From Longitalea luteola (GTDB lineage Bacteria; Bacteroidota; Bacteroidia; Chitinophagales; Chitinophagaceae): DNA of 64,000 bases. Below the pieces are notes generated by a model, which was given only the letters and a program-made list of their open reading frames with translations, ran no database searches and was not told where the DNA came from. Below are positions 43,482 to 53,012 of the stretch, piece by piece (position 1 is the first letter of the stretch; each line of letters opens with the position of its first letter). The position numbers and the translations under genes were made by a program. Where the stretch lies: contig NZ_JAFIQX010000012.1 in the NCBI RefSeq assembly GCF_017356035.1, forward strand, positions 184,469 to 248,468, written 5' to 3'.

Positions 43482-45128
43482 TTAATGGATAATCAACTCC
43501 GTGCCTTTCAGAGTTGCATGGCATTGGCCGTCGGAAGCAACCAGGTTTTTAATGACGTCTGCAACCTTCATTGTCCGCGATCCCTGGAAGGTGACCAGCG
43601 TATTCGTAGTATCCTTAATTACCAGTGTAAGGCTGTACCAGCGGGCGATTTCCCAAGCCACCTCGTTTAAGTTGTCATTATCGAAATTAAAAATCAGATC
43701 TTTGTAGGCGACTATCTTTTGAGCATTGATCGTTTTATACACTTCTATAGGAGGTCCTTTTTTTATGATAGCCGTTTCTCCTTCTCGTAGCATAGTTTGA
43801 TATGGGCCGGCCGATACAGTCAGGCTATCGGCAGTAAGCACAGAGACTACTGTTTGTTTTTCATTAAGATATGACCGAACATTAAAGGTGCCGCCATTAG
43901 CTTCAATATGAACGCCATTGGCTGCAACAAGGAAGGGTAGGGCAGCGTTTTGAATAATGCTGAAATATGCTTCTCCGTTGATCATCGTCTTTCGTATCAA
44001 GCTGTCAAATCGATCCGGATATACTATTTGTGATTCAGCATTTAATGTAAAGGAACTTCCGTCAGGCAGTAAGTTATGTAAAACAGTTTTATCCTTAGTT
44101 ATAATTTGGTGCTTTTTTAATCGGGGGCCAGTAACGGGCCAGGCGTACGGAGATTCCCGGAGAGTAAACTGTGCGTCCGGTTGTTCCAGGTCTTCTTCTT
44201 TTACCAATAGCTGGGCGACGTGTCCAGGGAGCCTATTGATAGCGTTTCTTTGCCCGCCTTTTTTTTGTGAACAATTGTTGTTATTTAATGTACCGTTCAG
44301 AGAAGAGGATGTAGGATTTGATGGATTGCGAACCGTTAAACTGTTGGTCGATGCGATTATTTTGGCAACTGATTGTTTAGGTTTTACATCACTAAAGCGA
44401 TGGTTATATAACCAGTGAGCTAGGAAAAATAGTATAAGAATAGCGGCGGCAGAAGTATTTAATAATATGCGCTTCGCTTTTACCTCTTTGGCTTTCAGAT
44501 AATTATTTAGCCGCTGTAAACAATCGTTGACGTTTGCATCCTTATATATTTGTTCCATCCGTCCAAGTCGCGTGATAATGAAATTGAAGTTATTGAAACG
44601 ATTGAGCAAGTTCCTGTTCTCAACCGACAAAGAGGCCCACTCTTCAAGCATGATGATATCATCATCGGTGGCTAGCCTGCTTACATAATTGACTAAAAGG
44701 GAAGAAATACTTTTCTTATCTAACATGCTGTTCTCATACGGGCAATCGTGAAGTCGCAAAATATTTAGCAGCTCATTAAAAGTTGCCGCTTCTTCCTGGA
44801 TCAAATGCGTATGTAGATTTTCTGTCGAATGCTCCCGCTCCAGGTTTTTAAGCCTTGTTTGTTTTGGATGATTATTGTAAAGCTGCTCGTAACAGGCACT
44901 CCAGGTGATGGTATATAGGTATTTCTTGACTTTCTGTTTACTGTTATGAAGCTGCTTGCTGGTCCCTAATCTCAGAAATGCGTTCTGCGTAACCGTTTCA
45001 GCTGCGTCCTTATCTTTTAAAAAGTGCCAGGAAAAGTACTTGATCTGTGGATAAAAATTGTTGTATGCATTTACAAAAGTTTGGTTCTTACTTTCATCGA
45101 AAGAGTAAACTTTGTTCACAATTCGCAT
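43482..45128 (-). CDS. Sigma region 2 - FecR fusion protein lacking sigma region 4
   Basis: The 548-aa frame joins two normally separate partners. Residues 1-127 match ECF sigma region 2 and the linker (YNNFYPQIKYFSWHFLKDKDAAETVTQNAFLRL, then EEAATFNELLNILRL), paralogous to the sigma at 42235, but region 4 is absent. From Met135 (codon at 44724-44726) the sequence is FecR: SLLVNYVSRLATDDDIIMLEEWASLS, membrane helix about 221-241, FecR domain about 320-420, DUF4974-like end. A deletion removing region 4 and the spacer would create this. FecR could also be translated alone from Met135. Without region 4 the sigma part cannot recognise a -35 element. Confidence 0.8.
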   Translation of the reverse strand: MRIVNKVYSFDESKNQTFVNAYNNFYPQIKYFSWHFLKDKDAAETVTQNAFLRLGTSKQLHNSKQKVKKYLYTITWSACYEQLYNNHPKQTRLKNLEREHSTENLHTHLIQEEAATFNELLNILRLHDCPYENSMLDKKSISSLLVNYVSRLATDDDIIMLEEWASLSVENRNLLNRFNNFNFIITRLGRMEQIYKDANVNDCLQRLNNYLKAKEVKAKRILLNTSAAAILILFFLAHWLYNHRFSDVKPKQSVAKIIASTNSLTVRNPSNPTSSSLNGTLNNNNCSQKKGGQRNAINRLPGHVAQLLVKEEDLEQPDAQFTLRESPYAWPVTGPRLKKHQIITKDKTVLHNLLPDGSSFTLNAESQIVYPDRFDSLIRKTMINGEAYFSIIQNAALPFLVAANGVHIEANGGTFNVRSYLNEKQTVVSVLTADSLTVSAGPYQTMLREGETAIIKKGPPIEVYKTINAQKIVAYKDLIFNFDNDNLNEVAWEIARWYSLTLVIKDTTNTLVTFQGSRTMKVADVIKNLVASDGQCHATLKGTELIIH

Positions 45129-45629
45129 ATGTTAACATGATTTGGTTAAGCACCTTGAAAGCGTTGACAAGGTAAACTTTTTTGGTTCTTTTGCTGCCAA
45201 AAATGGACTGTTTTTCATTAAAGATCTCTTTGTTATCGTAACACATCATTTGATTATTCTACTAAAAGTTCTACATTAAATTTTATAATAAAATAGCTTT
45301 GGTCAATTTTTAAATAAGGCGGTTGGCTGTATAGAGCAATGCTGTAATATTGCACAACCTTTAAAAACTACTACCTAAAATAGCCTTCCAACAGCATTCC
45401 CGGTGTTATTCAGATTGCAAATTAAAACCCACAAGTTCAGCATGTATTCGAAAATCTTACACGAGATCAAATTCGTTTTAGTTTATCTGAAATTGGAAGC
45501 TGGAAAATTATAAACGTTCCTTTTTTTTATATAAATTGTAGAAGGCAAACCTGTATCTTCTACCCAACTCCTTATTCTTTCTTACTGCATATTTTACGAC
45601 CGAAACTAATTAGTAGCTGCTGCACCAGA
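45129..45629 (+). other. Divergent promoter region of the two sigma-FecR loci
   Basis: About 500 AT-rich bases separate the leftward fusion gene and the rightward sigma gene. Promoters for both must be here. I see T-runs and a TTTTTTTATATAAATTG stretch at 45521-45537, but no convincing -33/-7 pair and no open frame. Confidence 0.4.
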
Positions 45630-46337
45630 TTGCAGCATAACGAAATCGTTTTGCCAGTGAATGAAATCCTTAACAGCCAAACGATTGGCGATTTTCAACG
45701 GGGCGATGAGAAAACGTTTAAAATGGTCTTCGACCATTATTACCCGGGGTTAATGCTGTTCGTTGCCAAATTAACCGGAAGCCGGGAAGAGGCGGAGGAT
45801 ATTTCACTCAGAACTTTCCAATCATTGTACAGCCGTTGTGCTGCTTTCCACTCCGAGATCAACATAAAAGCCTTCCTTTACATTAGTGCCCGTAATGCCA
45901 GTTTGAATTATTTAAAATCGCGGCAGCGGGATAAACAGCAGCTGCACCGTTTTGCGGCGCGCATGGAAGACGATACTTTCCTCGAGTATGAATTTGCTAT
46001 TAGGCCCCCCGTTATTGCCGCTTTACACAAGGCCATTGAAGAGCTGCCCGGCGAATGCCGCCGCATTTTCAAGCTCATTTATTTTGAAGAGCGAACGCCT
46101 TTGGAAATAGCAGATATGCTGCACATTTCTGTAAGTACGATCTACAATCAAAAGATGCGCGCGTTGAATATTTTACGGTTGAAGTTGTCGGGCAGAACGA
46201 AGGCCATTATCTGGCTGTTGTTGTCGCTGACTTTTATGAAAGTATACCTGTTTGTTGTTGCAGAATGCTGCACTGAAAATTTATTAAAAAATTTAGTTAC
46301 TAAATTTTTAGAGATTCAAATATTACTGTTGTTTTAA
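45630..46337 (+). CDS. ECF sigma factor (Bacteroidota family)
   Basis: The 235-aa frame contains region 2 (KMVFDHYYPGLMLFVAKLTGSREEAEDISLRTFQSLY) and region 4 (ELPGECRRIFKLIYFEERTPLEIADMLHISVSTIYNQKMRALNIL), followed by an extra hydrophobic tail of about 40 residues (AIIWLLLSLTFMKVYLFVVAE) often seen in Bacteroidota FecI-like sigmas. No in-frame ATG precedes region 2; TTG 45630 or GTG 45657 must serve as start. The FecR-like anti-sigma gene follows and then SusC/SusD, so it should control them. Confidence 0.88.
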   Translation: MQHNEIVLPVNEILNSQTIGDFQRGDEKTFKMVFDHYYPGLMLFVAKLTGSREEAEDISLRTFQSLYSRCAAFHSEINIKAFLYISARNASLNYLKSRQRDKQQLHRFAARMEDDTFLEYEFAIRPPVIAALHKAIEELPGECRRIFKLIYFEERTPLEIADMLHISVSTIYNQKMRALNILRLKLSGRTKAIIWLLLSLTFMKVYLFVVAECCTENLLKNLVTKFLEIQILLLF

Positions 46338-46394
46338 TATGATGTAAGTGTTATTAAATTGTTACCGCCACCTACTCATCAAACCATTAACTGC

Positions 46395-47627
46395 GTGGAT
46401 CATTACGACAACATAAGCGGGTTATTGATCAGGTATTTTCGCCAGGAGCTGACAGCTACTGAAGCGGCTGAATTGGAAGCCTGGTTAAACGACAATGAAA
46501 AGAACCGGCAGTTCTTTGCCGATCTGAATGAAGAACCGGCGTTAATGGCCGACATACAACGATATGGCGAAGAGAAACAGGTTGATCTGCCCGAAGCCTG
46601 GGAGAAAATGAAAGCGATGGGCTGGCAGCGGCCGGTTACAACGCCGGCCAGGATCGTTCAAATGCGATGGCGGTATGTAGCAGCAGCGGTGGCCGTATTG
46701 TTGATTGTATTCATTACTATATTCTATCTGCAGCGGGGCCATAAACCGGCCGCTATACCGGTGGTGGTAAAGGCGGTGCAGCAGGATGTGAAGCCCACTA
46801 CCCGGCATGCCTATCTTACGTTAGATAACGGACAAACCATTTCATTAGATACGTTGAGCGTTGGCTTATTAGCTACCGAAGGCACTACCCAGGTGCAGCG
46901 GCAGGCGAATGGAGCATTGAGTTATGCTGCCGGAAAAAATGGAAATGCTCAAAAACTCTTATATAACAAGGTAACAGTGCCAAAAGGGAGTGATGTAGTG
47001 TATTTGCAACTGGCAGATGGCAGTAAGGTTTGGTTGAATGCAGAATCCTCGATCAGGTACCCGGTGGCGTTTATTGAAGGTGACCGGAAGGTAGAGATCA
47101 CCGGTGAAGTGTATTTCGAGGTGAAAACGGCCCCCTCCAACTCCCCGGGTGGGGGAGGGCAAAGCAGATCCTTCATTGTCAGTAAAGGCAATATGAATGT
47201 GGTTGTGTTGGGCACCAGGTTTAATGTAAATACGTATGACAATGAAGAGAACATTAAGGTGACGTTGTTAGAGGGTAGTGTGCGGGTGCAGCAGGATAAA
47301 ACAGAAAGAACGATAAAGCCGGGGCAGCAGGCGGTGGTGAGTGAAAAGAACATAAATGTGGTAGATGATGTGGATGTGCAGCAGGTGATGGCGTGGAAGG
47401 AGGGGAAGTTCGTTTTTAATAATACCAATATCCAGGTGATCATGCGCCAGATGGAGCGGTGGTATGATCTTCAGAAGACCGAATATGGGAGTGAGGCGGT
47501 AAAGCAGCTGGCTTTTAATGGCGCAATCAGCCGGTATAACAATGCCTCAAAGGTGTTGGAATTGCTGCAGGAGGCAGGCGCCTTACATTATACAATTAAG
47601 GATAAAAGGGTGATACTATCCCAATAA
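46395..47627 (+). CDS. FecR-family anti-sigma factor
   Basis: The 410-aa protein has a cytoplasmic anti-sigma part (LIRYFRQELTATEAAELEAWLNDNEKN), one membrane helix (YVAAAVAVLLIVFITIFYL), a FecR domain (NKVTVPKGSDVVYLQLADGSKVWLNAESSIRYPVAF, GTRFNVNTYDNEENIKVTLLEGSVRV) and a DUF4974 C-terminus (FVFNNTNIQVIMRQMERWYDL). A Pro/Gly-rich insert (TAPSNSPGGGGQSR) sits inside the FecR domain. I prefer GTG 46395 as start; the frame opens at TTG 46359. It transmits the SusC signal to the sigma factor encoded 57 bp upstream. Confidence 0.88.
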   Translation: MDHYDNISGLLIRYFRQELTATEAAELEAWLNDNEKNRQFFADLNEEPALMADIQRYGEEKQVDLPEAWEKMKAMGWQRPVTTPARIVQMRWRYVAAAVAVLLIVFITIFYLQRGHKPAAIPVVVKAVQQDVKPTTRHAYLTLDNGQTISLDTLSVGLLATEGTTQVQRQANGALSYAAGKNGNAQKLLYNKVTVPKGSDVVYLQLADGSKVWLNAESSIRYPVAFIEGDRKVEITGEVYFEVKTAPSNSPGGGGQSRSFIVSKGNMNVVVLGTRFNVNTYDNEENIKVTLLEGSVRVQQDKTERTIKPGQQAVVSEKNINVVDDVDVQQVMAWKEGKFVFNNTNIQVIMRQMERWYDLQKTEYGSEAVKQLAFNGAISRYNNASKVLELLQEAGALHYTIKDKRVILSQ

Positions 47628-47772
47628 AGATATTAACCAGAAAGCATTATTCTATTCTTCATGCTATGCTTATGAGTGGCTGCTGGCGTCATCTCCGGCA
47701 AGCTTCTATTCAGGATCAATAACCATTAACGTTGACCTTTTCAACCTTTCTTTCTATAACCAGGAAAGAAAA

Positions 47773-47800
47773 AGCCGGTAGTGCTGTCACACTGCCGGCT
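47773..47800. terminator. GC-rich hairpin in the leader before SusC
   Basis: An 11-bp stem (47773-47783 with 47790-47800, one G-U pair) closes a 6-nt loop. On the minus strand it is followed by TTTTTCTTTCC, giving a terminator in that direction; on the plus strand no U-run follows. It lies 60 bp before the SusC start, so on the sense mRNA it is a leader hairpin. Confidence 0.5.
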
Positions 47801-47859
47801 GTAGCTAACTGTTGAAACCGCAGGGGTCTCTTTATTAGTTAACAATCTAATTCAAATGT

Positions 47860-50800
47860 ATGCAAATTTTTGTTTGCAAAAGCCTGCTTTTGCTTTTCCG
47901 GGGGAACAAAGCCAGGTTACCAAAACTACACTTAGCGGCCGTTGATCCCGGCTCGTCAATGGTTCAAAAGGCAATGAGGATTATGAAATTAACCGCATTA
48001 TTCATTTTAGCAGCATGCCTGCATGTGCACGCTACAGGTTATGGGCAAAGAGTTACTTTGTCGGCCCGCGAAGCGCACCTGGAGAAGATCTTTGCTGAGA
48101 TCCGCAAGCAAACAGGCTATAGTTTCCTGTATACTTCCCATATTTTAAAGAACACCTCGAAGGTCACGGTGCGGGTAACCAATGCACCGGTGAACGAAGT
48201 CCTGGACATCGCCTTGCAGGGCCAGGGGTTGGAGTATAGGATCAAGGCGGAGGATAATTTGATTATTATAAAGGCGAAGCCGGTGGTGATGGACAAGGTA
48301 GTTAAGGTTGCAGGAGATCCCATTGATGTAAGTGGTAAAGTGACTGACGGTGAAGGAAGGCCGTTGCCTGGTGCTAACGTAAAAGTTCGTGGGACGAGTA
48401 TTGGGGTCACCACAGATAATAATGGAAACTTTGTTTTAAAAAATGTTGCTGACAATGCAGTGTTGGAAATTTCTTTTGTGGGATTTGACGTTCATACGGT
48501 AATTGTAAAGGATAGAAGTTTTTTTACAATTGCCCTGACTAAAAAATTATCTGTTCTTGACGAGACCGTTGTAATCGGCTATGGTACAACTTCTCGCCGA
48601 TTTTCGACCGGTAATATTTCTACGATTAAAGCAGCTGAAATAGAAAAACGACCAGTACAGAATCCGTTACTAGCCTTGCAAGGAACTATTCCGGGAATAG
48701 AAATCACACAATTATCAGGTATAAATGGCGCCAATGTGCGAGCACGAATACAGGGAATAAATAGTATTCAAAGTGGTGTAGACCCCTTTGTAGTTGTAGA
48801 TGGTGTCCCATACCCAACATCTTTAACGCAAACATATTTAGAAGGAATTGTACAAAACGGAAGCCCGTTAAATTACATTAACCCTGCTGATATTGAATCT
48901 ATTGATGTATTAAAAGATGCTGATGCGACCGCTATCTACGGGAGCCGGGCTGCTAACGGCGCTATTTTAATTACAACAAAAAAGGGAAAGGCAGGCCGAA
49001 GCGTTATCAACTTTAACTTGCAACAAGGATGGGGTAAGGTTAACCGTTTCGTAGATATGATGAATACTCGACAATATTTAGATATGCGTTACGAGGCATA
49101 CAGAAATGCTGGTGTTGTTTTGGCAAGCCAAGCAGTTAATAGTAATAATTATGACTTGAAATTATGGGATACTACCCGTTATACTGATTGGCAAAAGGAA
49201 TTAATTGGAGGTACGGCACACTACACGAATATAAATGCAGGAGTTTCCGGGGGTACTGCTAATTGGCAGTATTTGATAGGGGGAACATATAACCGCCGTA
49301 CTACTGTTTTTCCCGGTGATTTTGAAAATAAGATAGGTAATGCTCATTTTAATATTAATGGTACTTCTAATAATCAACGATTCCGTCTGCAACTGACAGG
49401 AAGCTATATGTACGATCAAAATCATTTAGGTGGGGAAGACCTGACCAACCTTGCTATTAAAATGGAGCCTAATGCACCGGCTATCTACAATGATAACGGA
49501 ACACTAAATTGGGCACCCGACCAATCCGGTAATTCTAGTTGGATAAATCCTTTAGCCTCTTCTGTGAATCAGGACTTTAGTAATGTTACCAAGAACTTGG
49601 TAGCAAATGCTATACTTAGTTATAAGTTAATTCCAGGGTTGCAATTTAGCAGTAGCGTTGGATATACCGATTTGAGATCAGATTTATATTTCCCTACTAG
49701 ATTGGAATCCGAGAGGCCTGAAAATAGGAATAATTCTACTCGCAATGTGTCTTTTGGAAACAGAAGTATGGGGTCTTGGATAATAGAGCCTCAACTTTCT
49801 TATATTGGCAACATTGGAAAAGGAAAAATTGAAGGATTACTAGGAACCACAATCCAAAAGAGTACTTCTCAAAGCTTGACAGTGAATGGTAGTGGATTTG
49901 CATCGGATATGTTAATGAAGTCACTAGTGTTTGCTACAACTACTTCCATATGGGTATCCTCCTCTGAAATTAACCGGTTCAATGCTCTGTTTGGTAGGTT
50001 AACGTATAATTGGAATAACAAATACTTGATCAATCTGACAGGCCGTCGTGATGGCAGTAATAAATTCGGAAATGCAAACAAATTTTACAATTTTTGGAGT
50101 ATAGGTGCTGGATGGATATTTAGTGAAGAAAAATGGATAAGACAATATTTGCCGTTCATAAGTTTTGGCAAGCTACGGTCCAGCTATGGTATTACAGGTA
50201 ATGACCAGATTGCCTCCTTTAGCTACTTGAGTATATATGATATAAATCATCCGACTATATTATACCAAGGCAACTATGGTTTGAATCCTGCTGGGATCCC
50301 AAATCCCTACTTGCAGTGGGAAGAAACGAGAAAATTGCAGGGTGGCATTGACTTGGCCTTTTTTTCCGATCGTCTGATTCTAGGAGCCACCTATGCCAGG
50401 AACCGGTCTTCCAACCAATTAATTGCATACGTTCTGCCAGACCTAACTGGTTTTTCAACCATAACCAAGAATCTACCAGCTAAGATTGAGAATACCAGTT
50501 TGGAAATTGTACTGAATGGAGCGATTGTTAAAGCAAAGAACTTTAGCTGGAATATTAATATGAACCTAACGGTGCCACGAAATAAGGTGCTCAGTTTTCC
50601 TGGGATCGAATCAACATCTTATGCCTCTGGCGATCAAGGTATCATTGTTGGGCAACCAATTGGGGTTGTTAAAGCATTCAAATATGCCGGTATTGATCCT
50701 GTTAATGGCCGATACTTGGCTTTTGATATTAATGGGAACCCTACAATATCACCGGACATCAATAATGACCGTAATGTATTGATCTCAACTTTACCAAAAT

Positions 50801-51282
50801 ATTATGGTGGCTTGTCGAATAGTATTAATTATAAAGGTTTTCAATTAGACATACTTTTCCAAATAGTACGAAAAATAGGTAATAAAGATTTATTTTTTTA
50901 TAATGGAACCAATTACCCCGGTAGATTTTTTCGAGGGAGCAGTAATCAACCAGTTACTGTACTTGATCGTTGGCAAAAACCAGGAGATGCAGGTCCAATT
51001 GCGCGATTCTTTACGGCGAACTTCAGTATGAGCAATATCTATAACAGTGATATTTGGTATAATTATGACGCTTCTTATATCCGGCTTAAGAATGTTTCAA
51101 TCAGCTGGCAATTACCAGCTACCTTATTGAAGAGGACCCATTTAAACAGAGCTCAAATTTATTTTAGGGGTGAAAATTTAGCTACTATCACTAACTATAG
51201 CGGTCTTGACCCAGAAACCATGAATATCGGCTCTTTGCCGCCACTTCAAATGTGGACTTTTGGAGCACAGATAGCATTTTAA
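47860..51282 (+). CDS. SusC/RagA-family TonB-dependent transporter with STN domain
   Basis: The 1140-aa protein has an extended N-terminus before the signal peptide (MRIMKLTALFILAACLHVHATGYGQ from about residue 39), an STN domain (about 65-140), a CarboxypepD_reg-like domain (GKVTDGEGRPLPGANVKVRGTSIGVTTDNNGNFVL), the SusC signature plug (VVIGYGTTSRR..., IDVLKDADATAIYGSRAANGAILITTKKG) and a full barrel ending in AQIAF. The first ATG at 47860 precedes a Lys/Arg-rich stretch common in Chitinophagaceae SusC proteins. It pairs with SusD at 51335 and the FecR upstream. DNA after about 48500 is notably richer in A and T than the 5' part. Confidence 0.93.
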   Translation: MQIFVCKSLLLLFRGNKARLPKLHLAAVDPGSSMVQKAMRIMKLTALFILAACLHVHATGYGQRVTLSAREAHLEKIFAEIRKQTGYSFLYTSHILKNTSKVTVRVTNAPVNEVLDIALQGQGLEYRIKAEDNLIIIKAKPVVMDKVVKVAGDPIDVSGKVTDGEGRPLPGANVKVRGTSIGVTTDNNGNFVLKNVADNAVLEISFVGFDVHTVIVKDRSFFTIALTKKLSVLDETVVIGYGTTSRRFSTGNISTIKAAEIEKRPVQNPLLALQGTIPGIEITQLSGINGANVRARIQGINSIQSGVDPFVVVDGVPYPTSLTQTYLEGIVQNGSPLNYINPADIESIDVLKDADATAIYGSRAANGAILITTKKGKAGRSVINFNLQQGWGKVNRFVDMMNTRQYLDMRYEAYRNAGVVLASQAVNSNNYDLKLWDTTRYTDWQKELIGGTAHYTNINAGVSGGTANWQYLIGGTYNRRTTVFPGDFENKIGNAHFNINGTSNNQRFRLQLTGSYMYDQNHLGGEDLTNLAIKMEPNAPAIYNDNGTLNWAPDQSGNSSWINPLASSVNQDFSNVTKNLVANAILSYKLIPGLQFSSSVGYTDLRSDLYFPTRLESERPENRNNSTRNVSFGNRSMGSWIIEPQLSYIGNIGKGKIEGLLGTTIQKSTSQSLTVNGSGFASDMLMKSLVFATTTSIWVSSSEINRFNALFGRLTYNWNNKYLINLTGRRDGSNKFGNANKFYNFWSIGAGWIFSEEKWIRQYLPFISFGKLRSSYGITGNDQIASFSYLSIYDINHPTILYQGNYGLNPAGIPNPYLQWEETRKLQGGIDLAFFSDRLILGATYARNRSSNQLIAYVLPDLTGFSTITKNLPAKIENTSLEIVLNGAIVKAKNFSWNINMNLTVPRNKVLSFPGIESTSYASGDQGIIVGQPIGVVKAFKYAGIDPVNGRYLAFDINGNPTISPDINNDRNVLISTLPKYYGGLSNSINYKGFQLDILFQIVRKIGNKDLFFYNGTNYPGRFFRGSSNQPVTVLDRWQKPGDAGPIARFFTANFSMSNIYNSDIWYNYDASYIRLKNVSISWQLPATLLKRTHLNRAQIYFRGENLATITNYSGLDPETMNIGSLPPLQMWTFGAQIAF

Positions 51283-51334
51283 ACATCTGAGTATGTACGA
51301 ATCCCACATAATGGTCTTCTAAAAAATAAACATT

Positions 51335-52834
51335 ATGAGTAAAGAAATTATAAATCTAAAAGGTAAAGATAACTGCAACATAGAAATATGGTTTTATTTA
51401 GCTGTAATACTTATATCTTCTTCTTGTAAAAAGTTAGTTGAAACGCCACCTCCTACTTCTAACATTACAGAAGCAAATGTTTTTTCAACGGATGCTACGG
51501 CTATTGCAACGATTAATAACCTATATATTGGAATGAATTCAGTTGAACATAGTAATCCAATCCAGGGAGCTAGAAGTATATCTTTGTTGACTGGAATTTC
51601 GGCGGATGAATACACGCTTTTTAGCGGAGTTACTGGTATTGAATTTGTTCATTATTATGAGAATGCATTGTCAGGAACTTTGAGGACCGGCTCTGATAAA
51701 TGGGCCCCATTATATAATTATGTATTTAAATGCAATGCGGCAATTGAAGCTTTCACATCGGAAAAGTCGAATGCACTAACGGTGAATGTTAAAAGGCAAT
51801 TACTTGGGGAAGCGCAAATGCTCAGGGCTTATTTTTACTTTAATCTTGTAAACATGTTTGGGGAAATACCACTATGTCTAGTGACTGATCCGCAAGTGAA
51901 TACCTCACTGGCCAGATCATCCAAAGACCTGGTCTACCAGCAAATTATCGCAGATCTTCAATCTGCTGAGGAAAATTTAAGTAATGATTATTTAAATGGC
52001 GATCTATCTTCAGTTACAATTGAGAGAGTGAGGCCAACTAAATGGGCGGCAATTGCACTATTAGCTAGAGTTTATCTCTATATTGAAGATTGGGAGAATG
52101 CAGAAGCAAAGGCAACGCAAATAATAAATTACATAAGTTTATTCGGACCTTTACCATCGTTAAATAACGTTTTCTTAAAAAATAGTAGAGAAGCTATATG
52201 GCAATTACAACCGACTTCGATTGATTTTAATACAACGGAGGCGCAAACTCTTATTCTTCCTGCTAGCGGTTCTAATATCTATAACAACCCTGTTTATTTA
52301 AGTGATGCTTTGTTGTCCAGTTTTGAAGATGATGATGAAAGGGTTGTTAATGGTAATTGGATTAACTCTGTAACAGTGTCAGGAACATCCTATTTTTATC
52401 CTTACAAATACAAAGTAAGTAACTCTCCTGGAGTAACAGATGCTAGTGGAATGACAGAATATTTTATGATGCTTCGCCTTGGAGAGCAGTACTTAATAAG
52501 AGCGGAAGCAAGAACGCAACTTAATAATATTGGCGGCGCTCAAACAGACTTAAATGCTATAAGAAATAGAGCTGGATTAAGTAATACAAGTGCATTCGAC
52601 AGAGTCTCCTTATTAACTGCTATCATGATTGAGCGGCAACATGAATTGTTTACCGAAGGTGCTCATCGCTGGTTTGATCTCAAACGGACCGGAGATGTTG
52701 ATTCAGTGATGACTTCCGTTACTCCTCTGAAGTCAGGCGGCTCAACAATCTGGGAATCTTATCAGCAATTATATCCCATTCCAGAAAGTGAATTGCAAAA
52801 AGCACCTAACCTAACGCAGAATCCTGGCTATTAA
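51335..52834 (+). CDS. SusD/RagB-family outer membrane lipoprotein
   Basis: The 499-aa protein has a hydrophobic signal with lipobox LISSSC at about residues 26-31, then SusD helical repeats (EAQMLRAYFYFNLVNMFGEIPL, KWAAIALLARVYLYIEDWENAEAKATQII) and the usual ending ERQHELFTEGAHRWFDLKRTG...LYPIPESELQKAPNLTQNPGY. It should act with SusC 47860 as a surface lid for ligand capture. The gap to SusC is 52 bp. The N-terminus before the signal is longer than usual; an internal start is possible. Confidence 0.92.
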   Translation: MSKEIINLKGKDNCNIEIWFYLAVILISSSCKKLVETPPPTSNITEANVFSTDATAIATINNLYIGMNSVEHSNPIQGARSISLLTGISADEYTLFSGVTGIEFVHYYENALSGTLRTGSDKWAPLYNYVFKCNAAIEAFTSEKSNALTVNVKRQLLGEAQMLRAYFYFNLVNMFGEIPLCLVTDPQVNTSLARSSKDLVYQQIIADLQSAEENLSNDYLNGDLSSVTIERVRPTKWAAIALLARVYLYIEDWENAEAKATQIINYISLFGPLPSLNNVFLKNSREAIWQLQPTSIDFNTTEAQTLILPASGSNIYNNPVYLSDALLSSFEDDDERVVNGNWINSVTVSGTSYFYPYKYKVSNSPGVTDASGMTEYFMMLRLGEQYLIRAEARTQLNNIGGAQTDLNAIRNRAGLSNTSAFDRVSLLTAIMIERQHELFTEGAHRWFDLKRTGDVDSVMTSVTPLKSGGSTIWESYQQLYPIPESELQKAPNLTQNPGY

Positions 52835-53012
52835 GTGCGCATGCCAACTTTAAAATATTTACAAGCGTGTCATCTCTGAATTCACGTTAACAGTATTGCA
52901 ATTTAAGCTCATTGGCTTGATTGTTTTATATATCACGCCAAATCGATAAGGACTTTTATTTTATTTGATATTGCTTAGAATTGGAAATGATAAAGATAAA
53001 AATAATGAAGAT

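Noticed and set aside
46949..47443. 164-codon minus-strand frame inside the rightward FecR gene
   Set aside because: It is an antisense shadow of the FecR reading frame and lacks family features.
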